In this document: positions 43,290 through 51,298 of the stretch, piece after piece
Layout: each line of letters begins with the position of its first letter
Numbering within the stretch: position 1 is the first letter of the stretch
DNA from: Acidobacteriota bacterium
Lineage (GTDB): Bacteria > Acidobacteriota > JAAYUB01
Length of the DNA: 64,000 bases
Direction of reading: 5' to 3'
NCBI GenBank assembly: GCA_018001935.1
Contig: JAGNHB010000020.1
Coordinates: 16,348 to 80,347, forward strand
Position numbers and translations under genes: made by a program
Notes under the pieces: generated by a model
Database searches by the model: none
Told to the model about the DNA's origin: nothing
What the model saw: only the letters and a program-made list of their open reading frames with translations

Positions 43290-44939
43290 ATGGCAAGTTT
43301 CCAGAGATCAGCCATCCGGACGGGGCATCGTTCCGGCGGCTTCGGCGCACGCCTGGCCAGGGGCCCCCGGGTTCTGCCGCTCCTGCTTCTCTTCGTTGCC
43401 TGGATCCCGGGCGCTTCCGCCGGCCGGGGCTACCTCTGCGTCGAGGGGGGCGGCGCGCCCGGGACCGCCCCCTGGTGCGCGTCGGTGTTCGGGTGGATGG
43501 TGCAGCGGGCCGGGGGCGGCCCGGCGCTCGTGGTTTCCACCTCCGACCCGGGGACGAAAGCGCGGGACGCCTTCCTCCTCTACGGGGCCTCCTCGGCCGC
43601 CACCCTCGTGGTGACCGCGGCCAACGCCGAGGCGGACGCCGTCCACGACGCGGTGGCGGCGGCGAGGATCGTCTGGTTCACCGGCGGGGACCAGGCCGGG
43701 TACGTCCAGGCCTGGAAGGGGACCCGCTTCGCCCGGACGGTCCGGGAGGTCTGGGAGGGGGGCGGCGTGGTGGGCGGCTCCAGCGCCGGCGCCCACATCC
43801 TCAGCGACGTAGTCTTCGACGCGTTCAACGGCTCGGCCTACGGGCGGGACACCCTCCGGGACCCCTACACGCCGTTGGTCAGCTTCACCACCGACTTCTT
43901 CGCCTTCACGGAAAACGTCCTCTTCGACACTCACTTCACCGAGCGGGCGCGGATCGGCCGCCTGCCGGTCTTCCTGGCCCGCCTGGCGGAGACGGGCCGG
44001 GACGTCCTGGGGGTCGGCCTCGACGACTGCACGGCCCTGTGCATCGACCCGGACCGGATCGCCGAAGTCCGCGGCGAGGGGGCCGTGACCCTCATCCAGT
44101 CAACGGGCGCCACCCGGCGGCTCCTCGAGCCGGGCAAGCCGCCGGTCTTCACCCACCTCCTCCTCACGCAGCTGACGGAAGGCTACCGCTACGACCTGGC
44201 GGGGCGGCACCTGGCCGGGCGGCCTCCCGCCGCGGTCCCCGCGCCGGGGTATGCGCCCGCCCCCGTCTTCCTGGACGGCACGGTGAACGGCGAGGTGGAG
44301 ACGGACGCCCGAAAGGGCGCCGTCTGGTTCGACGACACCGGCGACGACCTGGCCCTCTTTCACGGGGCCCTCCGGGAGATGCCCGGCACGGGGCAATTGG
44401 GCGGCGCGGTCCTGGGGACCCGGGTCTGGGAGTCCGGCGCCTGGGACGAGAACCGCGCCGGGGGCGTGGAATACGGGCTCGCCCTCCACCCCGGTTACGT
44501 CGGCTTCCTCCTGGACTACGGGGTCCGGGTCACCTCGTCCGGGCCCGCGCGGCTGACCATCAACCCGGCCACCGAGCAGGAGTCCGCCCTGCTGGTCCTG
44601 GACTCTGCCGGGATGGGCTCGATCGCCTTTTCCACCTACGTCTCGTCGTCGGCCAGCGTCGGCCCCCGGCAGTCGGTGGCCCTGGAGAGCGCGACGCTCC
44701 ACCTGCTGCGCAGCGGCTGGTCCTACGACGCCGTCGCCCGCCGCCCCGCGGCCCCGCCGCTCCCCGGCGACCTGGACGGCGACGAGCGCGTCACGGCCCT
44801 GGACGCGGTCCTGCTCCACCGCTTCCTGGCGGGCACCCTCGCGGAGATCGCCCTCTGCGCCGCCAACGCCGACGCCGACGGCAACGGCCGCGTGGATGCC
44901 GCCGACGCCCTGAAGGTCCTCCTCCTCGCCGTGCCGTGA
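43290..44939 (+). CDS. Secreted cyanophycinase-like S51 peptidase with C-terminal dockerin-like repeats
   Basis: 549 residues, AGGGAG just upstream of the ATG. A long signal sequence ends at PGASA (about residue 44). Residues ~45-300 match peptidase family S51: ARIVWFTGGDQAGYVQAWKG, the nucleophile Ser165 in VVGGSSAGAHILSD, FDTHFTERARIGRL, and VGLDDCTALCI. Such enzymes cleave beta-linked Asp-Arg polymer or dipeptides. The middle (~310-480) is beta-rich and unassigned. The C-terminus has two calcium-loop repeats (DLDGDERVTALDAVLLHRFL and DADGNGRVDAADALKVLL) that resemble a type I dockerin. No cyanophycin synthetase is present, so it may feed on external polymer or have another peptide substrate. 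Confidence 0.82.
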   Translation: MASFQRSAIRTGHRSGGFGARLARGPRVLPLLLLFVAWIPGASAGRGYLCVEGGGAPGTAPWCASVFGWMVQRAGGGPALVVSTSDPGTKARDAFLLYGASSAATLVVTAANAEADAVHDAVAAARIVWFTGGDQAGYVQAWKGTRFARTVREVWEGGGVVGGSSAGAHILSDVVFDAFNGSAYGRDTLRDPYTPLVSFTTDFFAFTENVLFDTHFTERARIGRLPVFLARLAETGRDVLGVGLDDCTALCIDPDRIAEVRGEGAVTLIQSTGATRRLLEPGKPPVFTHLLLTQLTEGYRYDLAGRHLAGRPPAAVPAPGYAPAPVFLDGTVNGEVETDARKGAVWFDDTGDDLALFHGALREMPGTGQLGGAVLGTRVWESGAWDENRAGGVEYGLALHPGYVGFLLDYGVRVTSSGPARLTINPATEQESALLVLDSAGMGSIAFSTYVSSSASVGPRQSVALESATLHLLRSGWSYDAVARRPAAPPLPGDLDGDERVTALDAVLLHRFLAGTLAEIALCAANADADGNGRVDAADALKVLLLAVP

Positions 44940-45071
44940 CCCGGCCGATCGCCGGGATGCGAATCCATGGATGGCCGGGGACGTTCCAGATGAGCATCGC
45001 TCCTGGGTTGAATTACTCTTGATCCGCAACGTTGTTGCCGATTATGATGACAATCGGCAGGAGGAAACGTC

Positions 45072-45664
45072 GTGGAGAACTGGTACCCCCGTCAGCTCGA
45101 TCTGGGGAGGAGGTTCACTTCGCCGCGATCGCCAGCGACTGCGGGGTACCCGCGCGAACGGTTGAAAGTTACCTCTCGATCCTGGAAGACACCCTGGTCG
45201 GCTTCCCGGTGCTTCCCTTTCGGAGGACGTCCAAGCGCAAGGCGATCACGCGCAACAAATTCTGGCTCTTCGACGTGGGCGTGGTCAACAGCCTCACGCG
45301 GCGGGGGCGGATCGAGACCGGTTCCGAACTTTTCGGCCGGGCTTTCGAGCACTTCATCGCGCTCGAACTGAGGGCATGGCTGTCCTACACCCGTCAGGAC
45401 ATGCCGTTGCAGTACTGGCGCTCCACGTCAAAATTCGAAGTGGACTTCGTCGTCGGCGAGCGGTTCGCGGTCGAGGTCAAGGGGGCGGACCAGGTCGGGG
45501 ACCGGCATCTGAAGGGGCTGAGGGCCTTCCGGGAAGAGGGGCTCGTCCCGGTCCTCGGGGTCGTCAGCCTGGACCCTGAGTATCGCCGGACCGCTGACGG
45601 GCTTCATATCTGGCCTTGGGAAATCTTCCTGTCCCGGCTTTGGGAGGGGGCGTTGGACCGCTGA
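45072..45664 (+). pseudogene. Remnant of an AAA_14/DUF4143 ATPase
   Basis: From about 45,100 to 45,664 one frame encodes the C-terminal DUF4143 part of this ATPase family: HFAAIASDCGVPARTVESYL, then FWLFDVGVVNSLTRRGRIE, GRAFEHFIALELRAWLSYTR and the nuclease-like EVDFVVGERFAVEVKGAD. The N-terminal P-loop ATPase half is missing. A strong ribosome binding site (AGGAGG at 45,059) and GTG (45,072) just upstream begin a different frame reading MENWYPRQLDL. That may be the original N-terminus, now joined to the C-terminal part by an internal deletion and frameshift (inference). Full-length members are 380-450 residues. Confidence 0.7.
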
Positions 45665-45729
45665 AAAGCCGGGAGACAGCGGTGGGCGATGACGGGCCGA
45701 TCCGTGTCCGCTTCAAAGGGGAGGATTTC

Positions 45730-48700
45730 ATGCGCAGAGGGACCGGGCACAGGGCATCGAGGGCGCCGGTGAACGGGGGGGCACCCTCTCGGGGCGATGT
45801 CGTCGGCCCGGTGCTGTACCGCCTCGGCCGGCTGGCCGGGTTCCTCCTGATTGTTCTCCAGCCGGGCGCCCGGGCCTGGGGCGCCGACAGCCCGTTCCCC
45901 GGCCGGGGCCTCCGGGTGGAGGCGGTGGAGAACGACTCGGCGGGTGAGAGGGCTGGGCTCGTGCCCGGCGATGTCCTGACCGGGTGGGAGCGTGCGCCCG
46001 CGAGACCGGGGGAGGGCCCGGAACGCGGGGACCTGTGTTCCCCTTTTGACTGGGTGTCCCTGACCCTGGAACAGGCGCCCCGGGGCCCGGTCCGGCTGCT
46101 GGGCTTCCGGGGCGGCCTTCCGCTGGCCGTCGACCTGCCGCCCGGCCGGCAGGGTGTGCGGGCGGCGCCGCTGGTCCCCGACCCGGCCGACCCGCTCCAC
46201 CGGGCCTGGCGCTCCCTGGGGGAGGCCCGCCGGCGCATGGCGGCCCGGGAGTGGCCCGAGGCCATCGTCGCCTGCGGCGAGGCGGTGGAGCAGGCGAGGG
46301 AGGCGCAATCGCCGGCGGCCGAGGCGGCGGCCTGGGACGAGACCGCCCGGGCGCAGGAGGGGGCCAATGACCTGGCGGGGGCCGCGGAGGCGTTGAACCG
46401 GACCCTGTCCCTGCGGGGGCCGGCCGGGGTTTGCACCCTCCCGGTCGCCCTGACCCTTCACCGGATCGGGACGCTGGCGGAACGACGCGGTGACCCGACC
46501 TCCGCCCAACCCCCGCTGGGCCTGGCCCTGGCGATCTGGGAGCGCTGCGCCCCCCGGAGCCTGGAGATGGCCGACACCTTCAACAGCCTGGGGCACGTTC
46601 ACCTCGACCGGGGGGAGCTGGAAGACGCCGCGTCTTGCTACCGCCGGGCCCTGGCGCTCCGGGAGGAGCTGGCTCCCGGCAGCGCGGACGTGGCGGCCAG
46701 TTTCAACAACCTGGGGCTCGTGGCCGCCCGAAGGGGCGACTGGGACGAAGCGGAGACGTGCTACGGCCGGGCGCTGGAAACCTGGTCGAAACCCGACCCC
46801 GACAACCTGAACGTGGCCCTGAGCCTTCACAACCTTGGAAACGTCGCGGACCGGCGCGGGGATTTCGACCGGGCGGAAGAGCGCTATCGGGAAGCCCTGG
46901 CGATCCGGCTGAAGCTGGCGCCGGGGAGCCCCGTCACGGCTGCATCCTGGAGCGCGCTGGCCAACCAGCTCCGGGGGCGCTCGGCCTTCGCCGAGGCGGA
47001 ACAGGCTTACCTGGAAGCCCTGCGTATCCAGGAGCGCATCCTTCCCGGAAGCCTGAACCTGGCCAACACCTGGTTCAACCTGGGCATGCTCTACGCCGGC
47101 CAGCTCAACCCCGACCAGGCGGAGATCTACTTCCGGAAAGCCCTGACGGTGACGGATCGCAAGGCCCCGGAGGGGCGCCTGGCGGGCATGACCCTCGTAC
47201 GGCTGGCGGACGTTCTCCGGGAAAAGGGCCGTTTCGTCGAAGCCGACGCGCTCCTGCGCAGGGCGGGCGCGATCCTGGAAAAGCATCCCGAGGAAGAGTT
47301 CCTGAAGCTTTCATGGCTCTCCAAGCGGGCGAAGCTGGACCGGGACCAGGGGGACCTCCGGTCGGCGAAGGAGGTGGCGCTGCAGCTCCTGGAGGCCGCC
47401 GAGGCGCTCAGCCCCGGCGGGGACGACACCATCGCCGCCCAGCTGAGCCTGGGCGACACGGCCCTGGCCCTCGGGGAGCCGGACCGGGCGGAGGAGTGGT
47501 ACCGCAAAGCCGCGGGCCTCCTCGCGGTCAAGATGCCGGGCACCCGGGACGAGGCCTACGCTTTTCACGGCCTGGGTGAGTCGGCACTGGCCGCCGGCCG
47601 GGTGGGGCCCGCCATCGAGCGTCTTTCCCAGGCCGTCGAGCTTTACGAGCGGGCGGCGGCCGGCCTGAGTTCCCTGGCCGAGGCGCGGAATGCCTTCCGG
47701 GCCTGGGCCCGGTCCGCCTACCTCTCGCTGGTGAAGGCCCTGGTGGACGCCGGGCGGCCGGAAGCGGCCTTCGACGTGCTGGAGCGCTCCCGGGCGCAGG
47801 GAATGCTGGCGATGATGGCCGAGCGGGAGCTGAAATTTTCCTCGGATATCGCATCGGACCTTGAGCAGGAACGGGGTCGCCTGGACCGGGAGTATGACCG
47901 GGTGCAGCGCCGGGTCTGGGGCCTGGACCCTCAACAGGACAAACCCGCACGCGAAGCGGCCCTCGCTCGGCTGCGAGAGCTGCGGGAAGCCCAGGACCGG
48001 CTGGCCCGGCGGATCCGGCTGAGCTCCCCCCGCCTGGACGCGCTCCGAAAACCCCGCCCCCTGAAGTCGGCCGAGGTGTGCCGATCCCTGGATCCCGGAA
48101 CGCTCCTCCTCTCCTACGCCGCGGGCAAAACCGGCGGCTACCTTTTCGCCCTGTCGCGGGAAGGGGGGGTGAAGCTTTACCCGGTACCCCTCGAGGTGAA
48201 CGCCCTGCGGATGGAAGTGGAGAGCTTCCGGGAACTGGTGGAGGCTTCCGGGGCCGGCGGGGCGGGTCCGGAATTGGTCCGGCGGGGGCGGAGGCTGTAC
48301 GACCGGCTGGTGCGGCCGGCGCAGGCGCTCGTCCGGGAAGCGCGGCGCCTGGTCATCCTCCCCGACGGGCCGCTGCACTTGCTGCCCTTCGCCGCCCTGG
48401 TGTGCGACGACGGCGCCCCGGGCGGCCGGGCCCGGTACCTCTGCGAGTGGAAAGCGCTCCACACGGCCCTGTCGGCCACGGTTTACCAGGAGCTTCGGGC
48501 CCGCCGGAAGAGCGGGGGGGCGGGCACCCGTCGGCGGCTCTCGGCCTTCGGCGACCCCGTCTACGCCCGCCCGGCGGCAGCCCCCCTCACCCGGACGCCC
48601 CCCATGCCGGACCTCCCCCCGGTCAGCGACGGCAGCGCTCCCGAAACCCGGCTTCTGCGGATCGGCGGGACCGAGATCACCCCGCTCCCCGCCACGCGGG

Positions 48701-49257
48701 TCGAGGTGGAGGGGATCGTCCGGGCGTGGGGCCCGTTCGCCGCGGCCTTCATGGGGGAGGAGGCCACCGAGGAGCGGGCGGTGGAGCGTTCAGGGGACTC
48801 GGACCTTCTCCACTTCGCCTGCCACGGGCTCCTGGACGAGCGGCTCCCCCTGGACGCGGGCCTGATGCTCACCGTGCCGCCCGGGGACGCGCCGGGGCGG
48901 GAAAACGGCTTCCTCCAGGCCTGGGAGGTTTTCGACCGGGTGCGCTGCGACGCAGACCTGGTGGTGCTCTCGGCCTGCGCCACGGCCCTGGGGAAGGCGT
49001 CGGGGGGCGAGGGCCTGGTGGGCCTCACCCGGGCCTTCGAGTACGCCGGCGCCCGGTCGGTGCTCTCGACCCTGTGGCGCATCGACGACCGCTCCACGGC
49101 GATCTGGATGGAGCGCTTCTACACCCACCTCAAGGCCGGACTCACCAAGGACGAGGCGGTCCATCGCACCCAGGTGGAATTCATCCGCGGCGTCGCACCG
49201 GGGTGCGCCGCCCCCTTCTTCTGGGCCGCCTTCCAGCTGGACGGGGACTGGAAGTAG
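45730..49257 (+). CDS. Exported PDZ-TPR-CHAT protein (caspase-like protease)
   Basis: 1,175 residues from ATG 45,730, GGGGAGG upstream; the ORF's earlier codons overlap the ATPase remnant. A hydrophobic segment (LAGFLLIVLQPGARAWG, about 36-52) acts as a signal or anchor. A PDZ-like domain follows (LRVEAVENDSAGERAGLVPG, ~57-140), then about ten TPRs (~170-640, for example FNSLGHVHLDRGELEDAASC), a coiled coil (~710-765) and a C-terminal CHAT peptidase (~775-1,175). The catalytic dyad is present: His1032 in LLHFACHGLLDERLPLD and Cys1083 in LVVLSACATALGKASG. CHAT proteases are caspase relatives; TPR parts usually recruit substrate or sensor. No CRISPR effector is nearby. The export signal suggests a periplasmic or surface role. 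Confidence 0.87.
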   Translation: MRRGTGHRASRAPVNGGAPSRGDVVGPVLYRLGRLAGFLLIVLQPGARAWGADSPFPGRGLRVEAVENDSAGERAGLVPGDVLTGWERAPARPGEGPERGDLCSPFDWVSLTLEQAPRGPVRLLGFRGGLPLAVDLPPGRQGVRAAPLVPDPADPLHRAWRSLGEARRRMAAREWPEAIVACGEAVEQAREAQSPAAEAAAWDETARAQEGANDLAGAAEALNRTLSLRGPAGVCTLPVALTLHRIGTLAERRGDPTSAQPPLGLALAIWERCAPRSLEMADTFNSLGHVHLDRGELEDAASCYRRALALREELAPGSADVAASFNNLGLVAARRGDWDEAETCYGRALETWSKPDPDNLNVALSLHNLGNVADRRGDFDRAEERYREALAIRLKLAPGSPVTAASWSALANQLRGRSAFAEAEQAYLEALRIQERILPGSLNLANTWFNLGMLYAGQLNPDQAEIYFRKALTVTDRKAPEGRLAGMTLVRLADVLREKGRFVEADALLRRAGAILEKHPEEEFLKLSWLSKRAKLDRDQGDLRSAKEVALQLLEAAEALSPGGDDTIAAQLSLGDTALALGEPDRAEEWYRKAAGLLAVKMPGTRDEAYAFHGLGESALAAGRVGPAIERLSQAVELYERAAAGLSSLAEARNAFRAWARSAYLSLVKALVDAGRPEAAFDVLERSRAQGMLAMMAERELKFSSDIASDLEQERGRLDREYDRVQRRVWGLDPQQDKPAREAALARLRELREAQDRLARRIRLSSPRLDALRKPRPLKSAEVCRSLDPGTLLLSYAAGKTGGYLFALSREGGVKLYPVPLEVNALRMEVESFRELVEASGAGGAGPELVRRGRRLYDRLVRPAQALVREARRLVILPDGPLHLLPFAALVCDDGAPGGRARYLCEWKALHTALSATVYQELRARRKSGGAGTRRRLSAFGDPVYARPAAAPLTRTPPMPDLPPVSDGSAPETRLLRIGGTEITPLPATRVEVEGIVRAWGPFAAAFMGEEATEERAVERSGDSDLLHFACHGLLDERLPLDAGLMLTVPPGDAPGRENGFLQAWEVFDRVRCDADLVVLSACATALGKASGGEGLVGLTRAFEYAGARSVLSTLWRIDDRSTAIWMERFYTHLKAGLTKDEAVHRTQVEFIRGVAPGCAAPFFWAAFQLDGDWK

Positions 49258-49290
49258 CTCGGACGGCTTTCCCGATGATGAAGCGGCGGG

Positions 49291-49492
49291 AAAGGACAAA
49301 AGGACCCAAAGGACCTAAAGGACCCAAAGGACGGCGGGAACGTTGATGCTTCGCCCCGCGCGATAAAGTTCCCCGCCCTGTGCATCAAGGCGCCCTGCCC
49401 TGTGCGGTTCGGGGCGTTTTTCGTGGTTTCGTCCTGTTGGTTCCCCGCGTGTCCTTTGGGTCCTTTTGGTCCTTTTGGTCCTTTTGTCCCTT
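49291..49492. repeat. Heptamer inverted array (AAAGGACC ... GGTCCTTT), copy 2
   Basis: Six units of AAAGGAC(C) at 49,291-49,333 face six units of (G)GTCCTTT at 49,449-49,492, with a ~115-base loop. It fills most of the gap between the plus-strand CHAT gene and a minus-strand gene remnant, again a convergent junction like copy 1. Confidence 0.75.
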
Positions 49493-49611
49493 CCAACGTT
49501 TTTCGGGCCGTTCGAAGCCCCTTGCACCCCGCCGGGCGGCGCGGGGAAACACCCTCACGCAGGCTCCGTCAGGAGTGCCCCCGGGGGAACACCTGCCGGC
49601 GTGAGGGGAGG

Positions 49612-49842
49612 TCAGGGGAAGAACGGGGGCGAGTCGCAGAGGGCGGAGAAGACCGCGAGGGGCCGCCAGACCCGGGCGCTCCACGACGCCTCGTTGTGGG
49701 GGGCGTCCGCGTCCCAGAAGTAGAAGAGGTCCGGGTCGAGGCGGTACCCGGCGCCGACGAGAACGTCGCGAAGCTGGACGTTCTCGCAGTAGTTGTCGTA
49801 GGAGAGGTAGCGCCCCCACGGGTCCGCGGTCCAGGAGGTCAT
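49612..49842 (-). pseudogene. C-terminal remnant of a putative esterase
   Basis: 76 codons. YENV-like LSYDNYCENVQLRDVLVGAG and DLFYFWDADAPHNEASWSAR match the end of COG2382-type esterases, where the final His of the catalytic triad sits in a G/A-x-H-N-E motif (here APHNE). The nucleophile and all upstream parts are absent; beyond 49,842 the DNA turns into short repeats. I read it as a truncated gene. Confidence 0.6.
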
Positions 49843-49900
49843 TTGCCCGCTTTGCGGGGGAAAATCCCGGATTTTCCGGTGCCGGGTACGACGTGACGAC

Positions 49901-49930
49901 CACCACGAAATACACGAAATACACGAACCG
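49901..49930. repeat. Short tandem repeat, 'cacgaa' flavour
   Basis: CCACGAAATACACGAAAT followed by ACACGAA: three units with a 9-base period, next to the esterase remnant and upstream of gldA. Confidence 0.7.
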
Positions 49931-50085
49931 GAGCGGAAAGCCGGCTCGTGAAAATCCGGGCTCCCCCGCGTTGACGAGGGGGGGAGGGGGTGATACGATG
50001 CCGGCGGTGGTCTGTTGCCGGCGATTCCGACCGAATCAGGACCGACAGACCCTCACAATGGACAATCCCGGGGGAGGAGGACACC

Positions 50086-51240
50086 ATGGCCCAGACCTGC
50101 GATGACTATGACCCGAACCGACGCTTCGCCGACACGACGGGCGGTCGGTCGGTCCCGCTGCTCTTCATGGCGCCGTCCCTCTACGTCCAGTCGCCCGGCG
50201 CCGTCGGGCGCCTGGGGGAGTTCCTGGCGGACCTCGCCGGGACCGGTACGCGGGTCGGGGTGGTGATCACGCCGGGACGGCGGAAAGCGCTGATGGAAAC
50301 GGTTTCCGGCAGCCTGCGCGCGGCCGGCCTGAAGCACACGGACGTCACGTTCGCGGGGGAATCCTCCCTCCGGGAGGTGGAACGGGTCACGGGGGTCTTC
50401 CAGGCGGCGTCCATCGACCTCGTCGTCGGCATCGGGGGCGGGAAGTGCCTCGACACGGCCCGGATGGCCGCGAACCGCCTGGGGGTGCGGGTGGTGACCG
50501 TGCCCACCACGGCCTCCACGGACGCACCCACCGCGGCGGTGTCGGTGATCTACCACGACGACGGCGTCTTCGACCGGGTGGAGTTCAGCCGCACCAACCC
50601 CCTTCTGGTGGTGGCGGACGAGACGGTCCTGGCGGACGCGCCGCCCCGGTACCTGGCGGCCGGGATGGGGGACGCCTTCTCGACCTGGTTCGAGGCCCGC
50701 TGCTGCATGGACAACCCGGCGGCGCGGACGGGGCGGGGCGCCCGCCCCACCCAGGGGGCGCTGGCCATCGCCGCGCAGTGCCGAGAGCAGCTCCTGGCCC
50801 ACGGGCCGGCGGCGCTGGCCGAACTTCGGGCCGGGGCCCCCGGCGCGGCGTTCAGCCGGATCGTCGAGGCCAACATCCTCCTCAGCGGGCTGGGCTTCGA
50901 GAGCGGCGGCCTGGCGGGGGCCCACGCGGTGGCCCAGGGGTTGACGGCGTGCCCCGGGCTGCACCGGGACTTCCTGCACGGGGAGTTGGTGGCGGTGGGG
51001 GTGACGGCGCACCTGCTGCTGGAGGAGCGTCCCGGGGAGGCCGCCGCCGCACGGGACTTCCTGCGCTCCGTCGGCCTGCCCGTGCACCTCGGCGACCTCG
51101 GTTTCGACCCCGGGGCACGGGCCGGCGAATTCGACGTCGTCGTGGAAGCGATCCTCCGCGTGCCGTTCATCCTGGCCGAGCCCATGGCGGTCTCCGCGGG
51201 GATGATGCGGTCGGCGCTGCTCCGGGCGTTGTCCTTCTGA
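50086..51240 (+). CDS. gldA: Glycerol dehydrogenase
   Basis: 384 residues from ATG 50,086, chosen because GGGGAGGAGG lies 5 bases upstream; the longer frame adds an unrelated basic leader. Iron/zinc-dependent alcohol dehydrogenase fold. The NAD-binding loop is VVGIGGGKCLDTARMAA, and TTASTDAPTAAVSVIYHDD is a GldA hallmark. Metal ligands: Asp in AGMGDAFSTWFEAR, His in SGGLAGAHAVAQGL and His in LHRDFLHGELVAVG. It oxidises glycerol to dihydroxyacetone or runs in reverse as an NADH sink. No dihydroxyacetone kinase gene is adjacent. Confidence 0.88.
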   Translation: MAQTCDDYDPNRRFADTTGGRSVPLLFMAPSLYVQSPGAVGRLGEFLADLAGTGTRVGVVITPGRRKALMETVSGSLRAAGLKHTDVTFAGESSLREVERVTGVFQAASIDLVVGIGGGKCLDTARMAANRLGVRVVTVPTTASTDAPTAAVSVIYHDDGVFDRVEFSRTNPLLVVADETVLADAPPRYLAAGMGDAFSTWFEARCCMDNPAARTGRGARPTQGALAIAAQCREQLLAHGPAALAELRAGAPGAAFSRIVEANILLSGLGFESGGLAGAHAVAQGLTACPGLHRDFLHGELVAVGVTAHLLLEERPGEAAAARDFLRSVGLPVHLGDLGFDPGARAGEFDVVVEAILRVPFILAEPMAVSAGMMRSALLRALSF

Positions 51241-51257
51241 CCCGGGCTCGCCGCGGC

Positions 51258-51286
51258 CTGCCCGCCCCGCCGGGCGGGGCAGGTCG
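51258..51286. terminator. Possible GC-rich hairpin between gldA and the giant surface gene
   Basis: CCTGCCC and GGGCAGG pair around a GC-rich centre in the 58-base gap between convergent genes. There is no T run, so it would not be a standard terminator. Confidence 0.35.
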
Positions 51287-51298
51287 CGCGGGCCGGAC

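Noticed and set aside
45730..49257. TPR-CHAT partner of a type III-E CRISPR effector (Craspase).
   Set aside because: No CRISPR array or effector is in the window, and this protein has an export signal and a PDZ-like domain that the CRISPR-linked proteins lack.
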